From NCBI GenBank assembly GCA_002337045.1, contig DDFF01000008.1:592699-656698 (forward strand): DNA of 64,000 bases. Direction: 5' to 3'. The first letter of the stretch is position 1. Each line of letters begins with the position of its first letter. Below, piece after piece: positions 1-8,163 of the stretch. Below the pieces are notes generated by a model. The model was not told the origin of the DNA. It saw only the letters and a list, made by a program, of their open reading frames with translations, and did no database searches. This DNA comes from Bacteroidetes bacterium UBA1935. GTDB taxonomy: Bacteria > Bacteroidota > Bacteroidia > Chitinophagales > Chitinophagaceae. Position numbers and translations under genes: made by a program.

Positions 1-2573
1 ACACCACTTGTAGGTGTGTAAGTGCCAAGTATATTTACAGTACCACTACTGATAGTAGCACCTGTACTGTTATTTAATATAAGATTGCTGATGTTCAATG
101 TGCCTGCTGCAATGCTTTGTGCAGAAGTACCATTCAGTTCTACTGTACCACCTGTACCGTTTACAGTACCGCTGTTGCTGATATTGCCTGTTACCTGCAG
201 TGTACCACCGCTTACCGCTACACTTGCGCCACTATTGATGATGATAGATTGACAGCTAACCGTGCCGGATGTAATATCTGGATAATTAGGACAACCTGCA
301 GGTATGCCTATATTATCTGTGTTACTAGGGGCGCTGCCGCCCTGCCAGTTTGTACCTGTTGTCCAGTTATTATTGGTAGTGCCTGTCCAGGAAAAAGGAT
401 ATCCGTGTACTATATAGGGTTGCGCTTCAATAGGGGAATAAAACGCTATGAATACATGGTTGCTATTAGCCACCATAGAAGTAAATTGCCCTGTATTTCC
501 TGAAGAAGCTAAGGTTACCGGAGTACCCCAGCTGCTACCGCTGGCATCGGTGGCGCGTATATATACCAGGTCGCCATTGGTATTATCATAATACGATATA
601 GCGGGGTTGCCATTTACTATTTGCAGGCTTGTGTATTGCCCTGTAGTTCCTGAAGAAGCTACGGTTACCGGAGTACCCCAGCTGCTACCATTGGCATCGC
701 TGGCGCGTACATATACCAGATCGAAATTGGTATTATTATAATATGATATAGCGGGGTTGCCATTCACTATTTGCATGCTGGTGTATTGCCCTACATTACC
801 TGAAGAAGCTACCGTTACCGGAGTACCCCAGCTGCTACCATTAGCATCGGTGGCGCGCACATATACCAGGTTGGCATTGGTACCATCATAATAGGCTATA
901 GCGGGGTTGCCATTCACTATTTGCATGCTGGTGTATTGCCCTACGACACCTGCAGAAGCTACCGTTACCGGAGTACCCCAGCTGCTACCATTAGCATCGG
1001 TGGCGCGCACATATACCAGGTTGGCATTGGTATTATCATAATAGGCTATAGCGGGGTTGCCATTTACTATTTGCATACTGGTGTGTTGCCCTACGATACC
1101 TGCAGAAGCTACAGTTACCGGAGTACCCCAGCTGCTACCATTGGCATCGGTGGCGCGTACATATTCCAGGTCGCTACCGCTAATATCATGATACGCTATA
1201 GCGGGGTTGCCATTCACTATTTGCATGCTGGTGTATGTCCCTACATCACCTGAAGAAGCTACTGCTGTTACCGGAGTAGCCCAGCTGCTACCATTGGCAT
1301 CGGTGGCGCGTACATATGCCAGGTCGCCATTGGTACCATCAAAATAGGCTACAGCGGGGTTGCTATTTACTATTTGCATGCTGGTGTATTGTCCTACGAT
1401 ACCTGCAACATCCATACTTACCGGAGTACCCCAGCTGCTACCATTGGCATCGGTGGCGCGTACATATTCCAGATTGCCAATGTTAATATAAAAATACGCT
1501 ATAGCGGGGTTGCCATTTACTATTTGCATGCTGGTGTATTGCCCTGTAGTTCCTGCAGAAGCTACGGTTACCGGAGTAGCCCAGCTGCTACCACTGACAT
1601 CGGTGGCGCGTACATATACCAGGTCGCCATTGGTATTATCAGAATACGATATAGCGGGGTTGCCATTCACTATTTGCAGACTTGTGTAGTATCCTACAGC
1701 ACCTGCAGAAGCTACTGTTACCGGAGTAGCCCAGCTGCTACCATTGGCATCGGTTGCGCGTACATATAGCAGGTCGCCATTGGTATTATCATGATACGCT
1801 ATAGCGGGGTTGCCATTTACTATTTGCATGCTGGTGTAGAGTCCTACAGCACCTGCAGAAGCTACCGTTACCGGAGTACCCCAGCTGCTACCATTGGCAT
1901 CGGTTGCGCGTATATATACCAGGTCGCCATTGGTAAAATCATAATACGATATAGCGGGGTTGCCATTTACTATTTGCATGCTGGTGTAGAGTCCTACGGC
2001 ACCTGCAGAAGCTACCGTTACCGGAGTAGCCCAACTGCTACCATTGGCATCGGTGGCGCGTACATATACCAGGTCGGCATTGGTAACATCATAATACGAT
2101 ATAGCGGGATTGCCATTTACTATTTGCATGCTGGTGAATTGTCCTACATCACCTGAAGAAGCTACAGTTACTGGAGTAGCCCAGCTGCTACCATTGGCAT
2201 CGGTGGCACGTATATATACCAGGTCGCCATTGGAATTATCTTGATACGCTATAGCGGGGTTGCCATTTACTATTTGCAGGCTTGAGTATTGCCCTACAGA
2301 ACCTGCAGAAGCTACAGTTATCGGAGTACCCCAGCTGCTTCCAGTAGCATCGGTTGCGCGTACATATACAAGGTCCTGATGAGTGGCATCATAACATACC
2401 ATAGCAGGGTTGCCGTTTACTATGGCCATTTTAGCATATTGTCCCAGAACACCACCTGTTCCGTTAATTGGATTTACAAGAGATACCGGGTTTTCCCATA
2501 ACTGGGCATAGGTGTTTAGATGCATGCATAGCAATACAGCTACTGCAATTAATACATGTTTCATTTTTTTCAT
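1..2573 (-). CDS. Large secreted repeat protein, 3' end outside the window
   Basis: The frame is open from an ATG at 2573 to the window edge (857 codons seen). Residues 1-23 form a signal peptide ending in a TYA-Q site, so the protein is exported. It then carries 13 tandem units of 50 residues (150 bp; one unit is 153 bp), each containing IVNGNPAI, DLVYVRATDANGSS and WGTPVTVAS. A degenerate unit follows, and after about residue 720 a Ser/Thr/Gly/Asn-rich stretch beginning WTGTTNNNWTTGTNW that resembles the beta-helix-like tails of Bacteroidota surface proteins. The repeats resemble blades of a beta-propeller or a sialidase-like fold (inference). No catalytic residues are recognised. A T9SS C-terminal domain would be expected beyond the window. 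Likely a cell-surface or secreted protein of unknown function. Confidence 0.85.
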   Translation of the reverse strand, partial: MKKMKHVLIAVAVLLCMHLNTYAQLWENPVSLVNPINGTGGVLGQYAKMAIVNGNPAMVCYDATHQDLVYVRATDATGSSWGTPITVASAGSVGQYSSLQIVNGNPAIAYQDNSNGDLVYIRATDANGSSWATPVTVASSGDVGQFTSMQIVNGNPAISYYDVTNADLVYVRATDANGSSWATPVTVASAGAVGLYTSMQIVNGNPAISYYDFTNGDLVYIRATDANGSSWGTPVTVASAGAVGLYTSMQIVNGNPAIAYHDNTNGDLLYVRATDANGSSWATPVTVASAGAVGYYTSLQIVNGNPAISYSDNTNGDLVYVRATDVSGSSWATPVTVASAGTTGQYTSMQIVNGNPAIAYFYINIGNLEYVRATDANGSSWGTPVSMDVAGIVGQYTSMQIVNSNPAVAYFDGTNGDLAYVRATDANGSSWATPVTAVASSGDVGTYTSMQIVNGNPAIAYHDISGSDLEYVRATDANGSSWGTPVTVASAGIVGQHTSMQIVNGNPAIAYYDNTNANLVYVRATDANGSSWGTPVTVASAGVVGQYTSMQIVNGNPAIAYYDGTNANLVYVRATDANGSSWGTPVTVASSGNVGQYTSMQIVNGNPAISYYNNTNFDLVYVRASDANGSSWGTPVTVASSGTTGQYTSLQIVNGNPAISYYDNTNGDLVYIRATDASGSSWGTPVTLASSGNTGQFTSMVANSNHVFIAFYSPIEAQPYIVHGYPFSWTGTTNNNWTTGTNWQGGSAPSNTDNIGIPAGCPNYPDITSGTVSCQSIIINSGASVAVSGGTLQVTGNISNSGTVNGTGGTVELNGTSAQSIAAGTLNISNLILNNSTGATISSGTVNILGTYTPTSG
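451..2450 (-). repeat. Thirteen-copy 150-bp tandem coding repeat
   Basis: The block GCGGGGTTGCCA (plus strand) recurs at 601, 751, 901, 1051, 1201, 1354, 1504, 1654, 1804, 1954, 2104, 2254 and 2404 with small changes. The step is exactly 150 bp except one 153-bp step, where a unit gained a codon. Copies are very similar at DNA level, which points to recent expansion or homogenisation. Confidence 0.9.
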
Positions 2574-2588
2574 ACAGAGGTGTTTGTT

Positions 2589-2678
2589 TTAGAAGTATAG
2601 TAACACCACTATAGAAGCAAACAATGTACATAACACTACCAATGCGGTGAAGATGTTATATTTATTTAGCTTATACAT
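2589..2678 (-). CDS. Possible 29-residue single-pass membrane peptide
   Basis: A short ORF starts at ATG 2678 and stops at TAA 2591-2589, only 15 nt before the start of the large repeat protein. The product, MYKLNKYNIFTALVVLCTLF followed by ASIVVLLYF, has a short basic N-terminus and one hydrophobic span of about 20 residues. The 15 nt around its start (plus strand 2676-2690, CATACAGGGGTGTTT) nearly repeat the start region of the repeat protein (2571-2585, CATACAGAGGTGTTT), so both could share a translation signal. It could be a membrane microprotein, a leader peptide, or chance. Not recognised from any named family. Confidence 0.4.
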   Translation of the reverse strand: MYKLNKYNIFTALVVLCTLFASIVVLLYF

Positions 2679-2738
2679 ACAGGGGTGTTTTACAATGGAA
2701 CAAATAACCGCTGTAGTTTATATATGGAGAAATTTTTA

Positions 2739-2782
2739 GCGTAACAACTTGCGTAACAATTAGCGTAACAGTCTGTTACGCT
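2739..2782. promoter_or_regulatory. Three GCGTAACA direct repeats plus inverted copy
   Basis: GCGTAACA occurs at 2739, 2751 and 2763, exactly 12 nt apart, and its reverse complement TGTTACGC at 2774-2781. The last two form a 9-bp perfect stem (2762-2770/2774-2782). The cluster lies between the TPR/HTH regulator and the small ORF/repeat protein, where an operator or promoter-proximal regulator site is expected. It could also act as a terminator of the regulator, but no U-run follows. Confidence 0.5.
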
Positions 2783-2812
2783 ATGAAAATCAATTTATTA
2801 TATAGTATGATA

Positions 2813-4501
2813 TTATATGCTATTGAAAAAATCTTCTGGAGATATATCATCAGGCAATTGTATCTTCTTCAGCAGGCGGTATTTGCTTACGCGTACTGCA
2901 TCGTTGCTAACGCCCAGCATGGCAGCCATCTCTTTATTATTAAGCCCCAGTTTGGTAAGTAATACAAATCGCATTTCGGCAGCAGTAATGTCAGGAAACT
3001 TAGTACGCACACGTCCGATATATCCCGGGTCTACTTTTTCGAATAGTGCCTGAAACTCTGCCCATTGCTCATCTGTAAGTATTACAGAGCGTTTTAATGT
3101 ATACAGGTAGTCCGCGTGTAAGGGTATTTCGTTGGCGCATGGCAGCGCCTGATATTTTTCTATCTCTGATGTAAACTGCTCAATAAGATTGTTCTTTTCC
3201 TGTATGCTTTTGGTAAAGTCTTCCAACTGATGACGCGACAGTTGTTCTATTTTCTCCTTTTCTGCTTCTACGGCTATCAGTTTATTCCTGTGTTTTAGTT
3301 TTTGACGATTGATGAACAAAACACCCAGCAGCCCTGTCATAATGATGAGGGCAATAACAGCATTGCGTTGTAGTTTATTACGCTTTATCTCGATGTCTTT
3401 TACAACAGAGGAGTATTTGAGTGAGTCTGTTGTTTTTTGTACTCTGAATTCGGCCTCGACATGTGCAATCTCTTTCTGCACATCAGAGCCTTTGATGCTG
3501 TCTTTCAGTTTTGTATAGGCTACATGCCATATATACGCTTGTTTATAGTCTTGCTTTTTTTCACCAACAAAGCTCAGCCAATTGTAGATGTCTAGTTTAT
3601 TATCCTGTAATCCTATCTTATTATTTAGTTGCAATGCATCTAACAGGTAGTGTTCAGCTTTTGCTAATAATTTTGGCCCATCTTTCATGCTATCCGGCAA
3701 ATTGCTATAGTTGATGTAAGCACCTGCATATGTTGACCCAATACCGCTCAAATTAAAGGCAATACCTTTGTCGTTGCCCATTGCAGTATTCAGAGCAAGT
3801 GCTTTATAGAGATAGCTTAGTGCATTGTGATATTGATTTAACAGTATCAATTCTCCCCCAATGTTTCCATACAGTTGTGCCAAGTCTGGGCTGTGTGTAG
3901 CTTTCTTTTCTTCATTTTCAACTGCTTTCCTATACCAGCTGATAGCCTCTTTATGGTCTTCGCGAGCACTGTAGTAGTAGCCCATGTTGATACAGAGACT
4001 GTTTGGATAGGGGATACCCGCTTTTTCATACGCTTCTTTAGCTATCATCAGGTATTGGTAGGCTTTATCCCAATCTGCATTTTGGGTATATAACGCGCTA
4101 ATGGCTACCGCCATAATAGCAATACGAGCAGGGTTTTTCTGAATGCGGGCAATAGACAGAGCTGTGTTATAGTGGCGTAGTGCAGATGGTATATTGTTTT
4201 GCAGTGCGTAGCTGCGCCCTATCAGGTTGTTTGCTTTCAGTTGGCCATAACTGTATTGCTTTTTTTCGGAAAGTGTGAGTGCTTGTGTTGCAAATGCACG
4301 GCTCGTATCCAGATTTATCTTGCTGTATTCATTAGATAGCTCAGCTAATAATAACACTTTATTGGTGTCGTCTTTTGCTACCAGCAATACTTGCTTTAGT
4401 GAGTCTATTTTTTGTTGAGTTGTTTGGGCAGAGCATATGTTGCTGAATACCATATATAATATGTATATAGCTAATGTATGCTTTGATGGGGTGTTACGCA
4501 T
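2813..4501 (-). CDS. TPR-domain membrane regulator with C-terminal HTH
   Basis: The protein has an export signal (MRNTPSKHTLAIYILYMVFS, cleavage near ICSA-Q) if translation starts at ATG 4501. An in-frame ATG at 4558 would give 581 residues but adds a second hydrophobic segment. About eight TPR-like helical pairs follow, then a transmembrane span near 3309-3368, a coiled coil, and a C-terminal LuxR-like helix-turn-helix (ITAAEMRFVLLTKLGLNNKE, then MAAMLGVSNDAVRVSKYRL). This layout (periplasmic TPR sensor, one membrane span, cytoplasmic DNA-binding domain) is common in Bacteroidota. It sits just upstream of the repeat-protein gene on the same strand and could control it through the GCGTAACA repeats (inference). 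Confidence 0.85.
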   Translation of the reverse strand: MRNTPSKHTLAIYILYMVFSNICSAQTTQQKIDSLKQVLLVAKDDTNKVLLLAELSNEYSKINLDTSRAFATQALTLSEKKQYSYGQLKANNLIGRSYALQNNIPSALRHYNTALSIARIQKNPARIAIMAVAISALYTQNADWDKAYQYLMIAKEAYEKAGIPYPNSLCINMGYYYSAREDHKEAISWYRKAVENEEKKATHSPDLAQLYGNIGGELILLNQYHNALSYLYKALALNTAMGNDKGIAFNLSGIGSTYAGAYINYSNLPDSMKDGPKLLAKAEHYLLDALQLNNKIGLQDNKLDIYNWLSFVGEKKQDYKQAYIWHVAYTKLKDSIKGSDVQKEIAHVEAEFRVQKTTDSLKYSSVVKDIEIKRNKLQRNAVIALIIMTGLLGVLFINRQKLKHRNKLIAVEAEKEKIEQLSRHQLEDFTKSIQEKNNLIEQFTSEIEKYQALPCANEIPLHADYLYTLKRSVILTDEQWAEFQALFEKVDPGYIGRVRTKFPDITAAEMRFVLLTKLGLNNKEMAAMLGVSNDAVRVSKYRLLKKIQLPDDISPEDFFNSI

Positions 4502-4701
4502 AGTAGAATTGATCATGAGGATTAATACAAATATGTAGAGAATAATTGCATTAGTCAATATTGCATGCGTTGAATTATTTTATATTAAGTAGCAGTATTG
4601 AAAAATGTTTGCAATCTAAAATTTGATCATAGTCTTGTATCGTCTGTCTATAGGTATACACTTAATGTTAGTTGGAATAATAGTTGCGCGTTTATTAAAA
4701 G

Positions 4702-4728
4702 AAAAAGGAGCCATATTGGCTCCTTTTT
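4702..4728. terminator. Bidirectional hairpin terminator
   Basis: A perfect 11-bp stem, AAAAAGGAGCC / GGCTCCTTTTT, with an ATATT loop and T/A tracts on both sides. It could stop transcription in either direction. No gene ends right beside it, which fits a region that has lost genes. Confidence 0.7.
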
Positions 4729-4758
4729 CTTATCATCTAACGGGCTCATGTAATCGAT

Positions 4759-4890
4759 AATCACCAGTTTTCTAAAATATTATATTTTGAACGAGTTTGA
4801 AAAAATGGCGCGATGTAAACCGGTTAAAGTAAAGTCTACAGTGTCTTTCAGTGGGTATATGCGCCAGAAAAAATCCTTCAGTTGCTTCGA
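4759..4890 (-). pseudogene. Gene remnant, left copy of flanking direct repeat
   Basis: On the minus strand this encodes the C-terminal piece SKQLKDFFWRIYPLKDTV...HRAIFSNSFKI ending at TAA 4782-4780. A closely related copy lies at 7578-7709. Most base differences in the KDFFWRIYPLKD core are synonymous (CGC/CGT, ATA/ATT, TAC/TAT, CCA/CCC), so both descend from a real protein-coding gene. Stop codons a short way upstream show that the remainder is lost. The family is not recognised; a transposase or other mobile-element protein is possible but unproven. Confidence 0.6.
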
Positions 4891-5220
4891 TATTTTCGCC
4901 AAGTTTTTATCGTTATCTGTAATCTATTGAAAGTTATAGTTTTAAGGGTTCGATGTCCCGTAGGGTTCAATGGCAGAACTTAAAATATATTTTATTGTTT
5001 TTATTGCATTTATTTCAATAATATCAACAAGAGGATAAATAAATAACCAGAAGACAAAATGATACATTCAAAAAATGTCTTCATCTATGGTCTATTCAAG
5101 AAACCCCAATTCCTTGATAGAATGGAAAAATATCGTATAATAAAATTTATTTGTATATATACTTGCATATCTATATCATGAAGAAAAACCAGTAGAGCTA
5201 AGAAAAAACAGTAGCTTACA

Positions 5221-5679
5221 TTGTGTAAAGTCACTTTTGGTCAAGTGATTGATAGTCTTTCAAATTGCATTGATCAGTTTATGGAGAAGCTCATTCATAT
5301 CGTGCATTCTAAGTGTTGGCCTGCAGTGCAAAAGCTTATTTCATTAGACAAAGTTGTTGCAGGCATATACATTTATTATGTACTGTCAAATGGAGTGTTT
5401 AGTTTGAAGTGGAGTTTCTTTAAAGTTAACTTCCCAACAATTAATCCGTTGAAAGGAACTTCAGTTTGTCTTCCTTATGTCAATTGGGTGCATTATGCTT
5501 TTTGCAATACTATGAAGGTGGAACAAACCACTAAAGTGTTTAATGATTTTGTAGTGCCTGAAAGCAGGAATATCCCAGGAAATGCTACTGAAAAGGATGT
5601 CTACATTGAATTTAAAAAGTTGCATCAGCCTTTGCTTTTTATTGTCAGTAAAAAGACCATATTATTCCTTCATCACTGA
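5221..5679 (+). CDS. Hypothetical protein, doubtful
   Basis: An open frame of 152 codons starts at TTG 5221 (no good ATG start; the first internal ATG is at 5281). The product is rich in hydrophobic and aromatic residues with scattered Cys and has no motif I recognise. The region is AT-rich and lies between two gene-remnant repeats. It may be a degraded or transferred gene, or a chance ORF. No ribosome binding site helps, as is usual in Bacteroidota. Confidence 0.3.
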   Translation: MCKVTFGQVIDSLSNCIDQFMEKLIHIVHSKCWPAVQKLISLDKVVAGIYIYYVLSNGVFSLKWSFFKVNFPTINPLKGTSVCLPYVNWVHYAFCNTMKVEQTTKVFNDFVVPESRNIPGNATEKDVYIEFKKLHQPLLFIVSKKTILFLHH

Positions 5680-5901
5680 ACAAGAATAATACCAATAAAT
5701 ATGGAGTAGCAAAGAAGATTTTAAATAATTTAAAGAAAGAGCATATTATATCTGCGAACAAAAATTGAAAGAAGTAGCCACAAATATTAATGACTTGATT
5801 TAAAGCTTATAATAATAAAACATTGAACATCTAACATCGTTACTGATAATTTTACGTAAATACTTCTCAATGAAACAATAAATTAAAAATAATATTAAAT
5901 T
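5680..5901. other. Intergenic region with frameshifted coding-like stretch
   Basis: Two short plus-strand stretches read like protein in different frames: about 5690-5770 (KKILNNLKKEHIISANKN, then stop) and about 5763-5802 (KLKEVATNINDLI, then stop). This looks like a lysine-rich helical protein end broken by a frameshift, but the evidence is thin. Confidence 0.3.
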
Positions 5902-7272
5902 ATGAATATGAATGAAATAATCAAGAAAAGCAATAGAAAACTCTTATTATCAATTCTTTTAGTATTCCATATATATCACGGATTTGCCCAAAAACCAGAT
6001 ATTGTTCAACCAAGTAGCTCAAGTATCAATACCGCACTACTTCACACGGGAAGTTTTGTATGGGAACAAAATGTAAGCAATCTATTTAATGCCGAAAAAC
6101 CTCAAATTCCAAATAAACGCTTTATCACTATTGGTAAGACAGTAAAGGAAATAACCATTGAAGAACGCATTACAGAAAATGGAAAGGATGTGGTTAAAAG
6201 AAAATCTGTTTTAAACGCAAGAACTTTTGAACCGTTGAGCGCTGTAGCAGAAACAGAAAAATTTTCTTATAATTTAGTTTTTGGAAGTAAAATAAAAGGT
6301 GAATTAGAAAATTATGCAAATGGTGAAAAAGAAAAGTTTGATGTGCCTATTGAAGAAAAGTTTTTTGTTGGAAGTTCATTAGAAATTTTGATAAGTATTT
6401 TACCGCTAAAAGAAGGTTATAAAGCATTTATTCCCCAAGTAAGTTTTGATCAAGGCTACAGAACCAAGGTAATGCGTTGGGAGATAGAAAAAGTACAAGA
6501 ACTTAAAACCCCTTCTTGCAGAACAGGAGAAGTATTAGATGTTTTTTTGGTAGAGCTTAGAAACACACTTACTATTACTGAAACATATAAAATAGTAATA
6601 GACAAAAAAACAAGAAGGATACTTACGGTTGTCTATAACGGTAGTGGTGAAAAGTTTTATGTAGATAACCAAGAAGATATTCAACCAATAAAAACAAAGT
6701 TTGATGCAGAAGAAGCTAAGGCAATGATTAGCCAAGGCACTGCCAGGGTTACTGGCAAAGCATATACTGTGGATGAAAATAAGCCAAGAACTATAATGGA
6801 GAGTCTTAAAAGTAGAGACAAAATAAGAGCACCAAAAGGAAGCATTGTAATGTTAATTCCCAATACACCATATTTTAAAGAGTGGTCAGAATTCAATCTT
6901 TCAATACAAAAAAAATTCCCAGGAAAACTTGTTGGTGGGCAGATAATTAGTGGTTGTGGCCCTTATCCATTACCATTGGAAGTAAAAGAACAAACGCTTT
7001 TTACCGAAGTTACAGATAATAAAGGCAGTTTTTCATTTCAAAATCTGAAACCAGGAGAATACTATATAACGGTTCAGTTTATAGCCACAAAATATACACA
7101 TACCACTCGTACACCGAATGGTTCTTATAATATTACTATTAATTCTGACGGTTCAGGTAGTGCAAGCCAAAATATGGATGTTACACAATGGGGTTCACCA
7201 ACCAATGTAATGAATATTAAATTAGTAAGGATTGAAAAAGATGGACAAGAAGTAAAAATGGATTTAGACTGA
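5902..7272 (+). CDS. Secreted hypothetical protein with carboxypeptidase-regulatory-like domain
   Basis: 456 residues. A signal peptide (hydrophobic LLLSILLVFHIYHGFAQ, cleavage about residue 30) sends it across the inner membrane. The middle (about 90-260) reads like a DUF3108-type beta-rich lipid-binding-like fold (ETEKFSYNLVFGSKIKGELE), which is a tentative match. The C-terminal part (about 275-445) ends with TDNKGSFSFQNLKPGEYYI, the typical signature of a CNA-B/carboxypeptidase regulatory-like sandwich. Codons are more A/T-rich than in the genes downstream, and the gene lies between two direct repeats, so it may have been acquired. No T9SS tail is evident. Function unknown. Confidence 0.75.
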   Translation: MNMNEIIKKSNRKLLLSILLVFHIYHGFAQKPDIVQPSSSSINTALLHTGSFVWEQNVSNLFNAEKPQIPNKRFITIGKTVKEITIEERITENGKDVVKRKSVLNARTFEPLSAVAETEKFSYNLVFGSKIKGELENYANGEKEKFDVPIEEKFFVGSSLEILISILPLKEGYKAFIPQVSFDQGYRTKVMRWEIEKVQELKTPSCRTGEVLDVFLVELRNTLTITETYKIVIDKKTRRILTVVYNGSGEKFYVDNQEDIQPIKTKFDAEEAKAMISQGTARVTGKAYTVDENKPRTIMESLKSRDKIRAPKGSIVMLIPNTPYFKEWSEFNLSIQKKFPGKLVGGQIISGCGPYPLPLEVKEQTLFTEVTDNKGSFSFQNLKPGEYYITVQFIATKYTHTTRTPNGSYNITINSDGSGSASQNMDVTQWGSPTNVMNIKLVRIEKDGQEVKMDLD

Positions 7273-7289
7273 GGAATACTGTTACTAGT

Positions 7290-7310
7290 ATTGCCCAAAG
7301 TGGGGGCAAT
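7290..7310 (+). terminator. Weak hairpin after the secreted protein
   Basis: ATTGCCC (7290-7296) pairs with GGGCAAT (7304-7310), 18 nt past the stop codon of the upstream gene. The following sequence has only a short T-rich part, so termination is plausible but not certain. Confidence 0.4.
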
Positions 7311-7577
7311 AGCTTTGATTGAACTTTAACGCTATAATTCGCGCTCATTGATATTGAGGGAGTCGTTATTGGCAACCATAGACAAAACTGCAAGACAAAT
7401 GAACAACTATAAATATTCAAACACTGGCTAGCAAATGTATTTTTCTCAACGAAAAGGCCTGTTTTCTATTTGACCATACCTTAAGATTAAGATATATACA
7501 TTTGTATAGTCCTGTATGAAGTATACATTCAATTTGAATTACAATAGTTGTTAGTCAAACAGACACATATTATTAAT

Positions 7578-7709
7578 AATCGCCAGTTTTCTAAAATATT
7601 ATATTTTGAACGAGTTTGAAAAATCGGCTCAGTGAAAACTGTTCAAAGCCAACCCTACACTGTCTTTCAAGGGATAAATACGCCAGAAAAAATCCTTCAA
7701 TTGGTTCGA
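7578..7709 (-). pseudogene. Gene remnant, right copy of flanking direct repeat
   Basis: Related to 4759-4890. On the minus strand it reads SNQLKDFFWRIYPLKDSV...FSNSFKI with the same terminal TAA, but an in-frame TGA (7631-7629) replaces the Arg codon of the other copy. The 3' end, including the 40 nt around the stop codon, is almost identical in both. Together the two copies bracket about 2.7 kb of AT-rich DNA. Confidence 0.6.
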
Positions 7710-7929
7710 CACTCGTTCCGTAGACTCCACAAATTAAATCTTAAAAACCCATCAAATCCTTTACACCAAAGGATTTCAGTTTTTTTTTTATTTAGCTCAT
7801 TTTTTCTATTTATAAATAATAGAAAAAGAATTAATTATACTCAATGCATTACAGCGTTTTTCTGTTGTGGTAAAATTCATTGTCCAACTCTTTTTGTATC
7901 TAGGGGATGTTACTAAATTTATCTGATAT

Positions 7930-8022
7930 ATGTCAAATAAAATATGTTATTTGACATGTCTTAAGGGTGTATAATTGACAGGTCATACGTATTTAATCGT
8001 CTTATGTCAAAACCATGACATA
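7930..8022. promoter_or_regulatory. Two TGTCA/TGACA palindromes before the copper island
   Basis: ATGTCAAATAA (7930-7940) is inversely repeated as TTATTTGACAT (7947-7957), and TATGTCA (8003-8009) as TGACATA (8016-8022). A further TTGACAGGTCAT lies between them. Spaced palindromes of this type are typical operators. They stand 140-230 nt upstream of the first gene of the copper island, so a metal-responsive or Crp/Fnr-type regulator could bind there (inference). Confidence 0.4.
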
Positions 8023-8163
8023 TTTAAAAATAATGATAATAAATATGGTTTACAGTCGGATTGCTTAGTACTTCCATATATCTTGCTCTTCATTGCAAAA
8101 TAGGCTGAAGGATATGTTTTATATACAATTTGTTTTAGACGATTACCGTTATTAAACAACGTA

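Larger units (their letters stand above)
4502..5220. other. Intergenic region with decayed coding remnant
   Basis: No intact gene is supported here. It holds a strong hairpin at 4702-4728 and one copy of a 132-bp direct repeat at 4759-4890 (described separately). The rest is AT-rich with several stop codons in all frames. A 40-codon ORF at 5059-5181 is too short and too featureless to call. Confidence 0.6.
7311..8163. other. Long intergenic region
   Basis: No convincing gene. It holds the right copy of the 132-bp repeat (7578-7709) and two TGTCA/TGACA palindromes (7930-7957 and 8003-8022) close to the start of the copper island. The open frame at 7632-7916 overlaps the gene remnant on the other strand and ends in low-complexity T/A sequence, so I do not call it. 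Confidence 0.6.

Noticed and set aside
921..2501. Several plus-strand open frames rich in Tyr/Arg/Ser
   Set aside because: They are the reverse-strand image of the 150-bp repeats of the large minus-strand protein, which has a signal peptide and consistent frame.
4945..4975. GGGTTCGATGTCCC looks like a tRNA T-arm
   Set aside because: The preceding bases do not fold into the other tRNA arms and the stem is not paired properly.
5059..5181. Short ORF beginning MIHSKNVFIYGLFKK, faintly like a GIY-YIG nuclease start
   Set aside because: Only a four-residue resemblance; too short and no catalytic residues.
7632..7916. 94-codon plus-strand ORF
   Set aside because: It overlaps the coding remnant on the other strand and has low-complexity T-rich sequence; no family pattern.
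8025..8050. AATAATGATAATAAATAT resembling a Fur box
   Set aside because: AT-rich sequence gives such matches by chance; it lacks the full 19-bp palindrome.
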